A DNA stretch of 23,707 nucleotides from Flavobacteriales bacterium (lineage in GTDB: Bacteria > Bacteroidota > Bacteroidia > Flavobacteriales_D > Sanyastnellaceae), in contig JAPKAW010000006.1 of assembly GCA_028825055.1 (NCBI GenBank), positions 1 through 23,707 on the forward strand, written 5' to 3'. Of this stretch, positions 23,650 through 23,707 are shown one piece after another (position 1 is the first letter of the stretch; every line of letters starts with the position of its first letter). A program made the translations under genes and the position numbers. The notes below the pieces were generated by a model. The model was not told the DNA's origin, did no database searches, and saw only the letters and a program-made list of their open reading frames with translations.

Positions 23650-23707
23650 TAGCATAACCAAAAGAGCATCAACGGCTTACAACGAGTGGACATCACAATT
23701 CCAAACC
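23650..23707 (+). repeat. dispersed direct repeat, copy 2 (reaches window edge)
   Basis: Second copy of the element at 19210-19267, in the same orientation, about 79% identical over 57 bases. It may continue beyond the window. Confidence 0.65.

Overview
The window looks like a chromosome segment from a marine-type Bacteroidota, most likely order Flavobacteriales (a Cryomorphaceae/Schleiferiaceae-like lineage, possibly an uncultured genome). This rests on three things seen in the sequence. There are C-terminal type IX secretion (T9SS) sorting domains with the YPNP motif (end of the gene at 3-257; end of the 7462-9651 product). There are CTDxxACNYxxxAxxDDxSC-type cysteine repeats and dockerin-like EF-hand modules on secreted proteins. 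There are TAnnTTTG-type -7 promoter boxes. No rRNA, tRNA, CRISPR array, integrase or transposase was seen.

Layout. 1-257: tail of a T9SS-exported protein. 382-1884: secreted GH16 beta-glucanase with a dockerin-like N-terminus and a lipocalin-like module. 1906-4845 (minus): a small membrane protein and a SulP anion transporter with a long C-terminal extension. 4996-9651: a divergent pair, a TonB-dependent receptor (minus) and a secreted cupredoxin-like/FAS1 protein (plus). The two share a 150-bp regulatory region holding a near-perfect palindrome placed symmetrically between two -7 boxes. 9652-11910: a scrambled stretch with an outer-membrane-barrel remnant, an intact pterin-4a-carbinolamine dehydratase, a possible small membrane protein, a 5'-truncated GH30 glucanase and an 11-bp tandem repeat. 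12034-15674 (minus): an exported agmatine/peptidylarginine-deiminase-family protein with a short T9SS-like tail, a small outer-membrane protein and a GAPN-type aldehyde dehydrogenase. 15890-17031: the last 59 codons of an NAD-dependent epimerase (remnant), a hypothetical protein and a translationally overlapping pair of tiny membrane proteins. 17603-19165 (minus): photolyase/cryptochrome. 19425-23297: a small membrane protein, a Bor-family lipoprotein with a strong terminator, and a large secreted metzincin protease. A 57-58-bp direct repeat brackets this last block.

How the genes fit together. Most products are exported or membrane-bound: glucanases, protease, deiminase, receptor, FAS1 adhesin-like protein. 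This suits a particle- or polymer-degrading heterotroph. GH16 and GH30 could act on the beta-1,3 backbone and beta-1,6 branches of laminarin, but they are not in a SusCD-type locus and the GH30 is broken. The most testable regulatory unit is the TonB receptor/FAS1 pair. No complete previously undescribed multi-gene system is evident. The best leads are the shared operator, the cupredoxin domain that has lost two copper ligands, the exported deiminase and the SulP extension.
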